Source of the DNA: Acidobacteriaceae bacterium
GTDB lineage: Bacteria; Acidobacteriota; Vicinamibacteria; Vicinamibacterales; CAVVIG01
Assembly: GCA_031274845.1 (NCBI GenBank)
Contig: JAISPN010000248.1
Coordinates: forward strand, 1 to 5,847
Direction: 5' to 3'
DNA length: 5,847 nucleotides
Under the pieces are notes generated by a model. It had not been told where the DNA came from and did not search any database. It saw only the letters and a program-made list of their open reading frames with translations. The first letter of the stretch is position 1. Every line of letters starts with the position of its first letter. Positions 5,307 through 5,847 of this stretch are shown here, piece by piece. Made by a program: the position numbers and the translations under genes.

Positions 5307-5847
5307 ATGGCTGACACGCTGACGATTGTCGACAACCGCACCGGCAAGAAATACGAGCTCCCCATTCAGGACGGCACCATCCGCGCCGTGGATCTCCGCC
5401 AAATCAAGGACGGCGCGGACGATTTCGGACTGATGACGTACGACCCGGCGTTCATGAACACCGCCAACTGCCGGAGCGCCATCACCTACATCGACGGCGA
5501 CAAGGGGATCCTCGAATATCGCGGCTACCCGATTGAGCAACTGGCCGAGGACAGCGACTACCTGGAAACGGCCTACCTGCTGCTGAACGGCGAGTTGCCG
5601 ACCGAGAGCCAGCATCGTGAGTTCACGCAGCAGATCACGATGCACACCATGCTTCACGAGAACGTGAAGAAGTTCATGGAAGGGTTCCGCTACGACGCGC
5701 ACCCGATGGGCATCTTCCTCAGCACGGTCGGCTGCCTGTCGACGTTCTATCCCGAGGCGCGGAACCTCGTCAACGCCGAATCGCGTCAGCTCCAGACCGT
5801 CCGCCTCAGCGCCAAGGTACCGAGCATCGCCGCCGACGCCTCCCGGC
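5307..5847 (+). CDS. gltA: Citrate synthase, N-terminal part (cut by the window end)
   Basis: The frame opens at ATG 5307 and is still open at 5847, giving 180 of an expected 420-440 residues. Citrate synthase condenses acetyl-CoA and oxaloacetate to citrate, the entry step of the TCA cycle in the cytoplasm. Recognisable GltA features are T-Y-D-P-A-F-M-N-T-A (44-53), C-R-S-A-I-T-Y-I-D-G-D-K-G-I-L (55-69), Y-R-G-Y-P-I-E-Q-L-A (71-80), L-L-N-G-E-L-P (92-98) and F-R-Y-D-A-H-P-M-G (127-135), the pattern of the larger type-II-like bacterial enzymes. The catalytic histidines and aspartate lie beyond the window. The last 13 residues read R-L-S-A-K-V-P-S-I-A-A-D-A, where the family normally has R-L-I-A-K-V-P-T-I-A-A-Y-A, so the window edge may contain sequence errors. 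AGTGAG 3 bases before the ATG is at best a poor ribosome binding site. Confidence 0.95.
   Translation, partial: MADTLTIVDNRTGKKYELPIQDGTIRAVDLRQIKDGADDFGLMTYDPAFMNTANCRSAITYIDGDKGILEYRGYPIEQLAEDSDYLETAYLLLNGELPTESQHREFTQQITMHTMLHENVKKFMEGFRYDAHPMGIFLSTVGCLSTFYPEARNLVNAESRQLQTVRLSAKVPSIAADASR

Overview
The window is GC-rich (about two thirds G+C by eye), densely packed bacterial chromosome. Gene content and protein style (a CHAD protein beside SixA, a Ppx/GppA protein with a C-terminal HD-type domain, a thymidylate-kinase-like remnant, pstB-phoU, yacG, gltA) suggest an Acidobacteriota-like organism, possibly Vicinamibacteria. That placement is inference from memory of protein families and was not tested. 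The odd length and an anomalous right edge suggest a short, possibly metagenomic, contig.

Left part (1-1503). The first 26 bases look like the last codons of an OmpR/PhoB-type response regulator on the plus strand. It converges on a minus-strand pair: a divergent CHAD-domain gene followed 6 bases later by sixA, a histidine-phosphatase gene. A small inverted repeat spans both convergent stop codons. The pair has a good sigma70-type promoter whose -10 box overlaps a plus-strand TATA box pointing towards the next gene.

Middle (1518-3454). A Ppx/GppA-family exopolyphosphatase/pppGpp phosphohydrolase gene runs on the plus strand. Its reading frame continues about 80 codons past the usual family end. 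There it overlaps, in another frame, a decayed and truncated thymidylate-kinase-like gene whose Walker A glycine is replaced by arginine. A short AT-richer gap with an 11-bp palindrome leads into the next unit.

Right part (3455-5847). pstB (phosphate ABC transporter ATPase) and phoU (phosphate signalling regulator) are directly abutted; pstS, pstC and pstA are not in the window. After a 95-base gap come yacG (small zinc protein, gyrase inhibitor family) and the 5' part of a citrate synthase gene, cut by the window end. Both pstB and yacG have a -10-like hexamer only 6-7 bases before the ATG, the layout of leaderless transcripts.

Taken together, positions 1-4984 form a phosphate/polyphosphate island: a probable two-component regulator, a phosphohistidine phosphatase, a CHAD protein (a family linked to polyphosphate binding), an exopolyphosphatase-like enzyme, the Pst ATPase and PhoU. 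I see no CRISPR array, RNA gene, insertion sequence or clearly new defence-type system. The most interesting item is the kinase remnant under the extended ppx tail.
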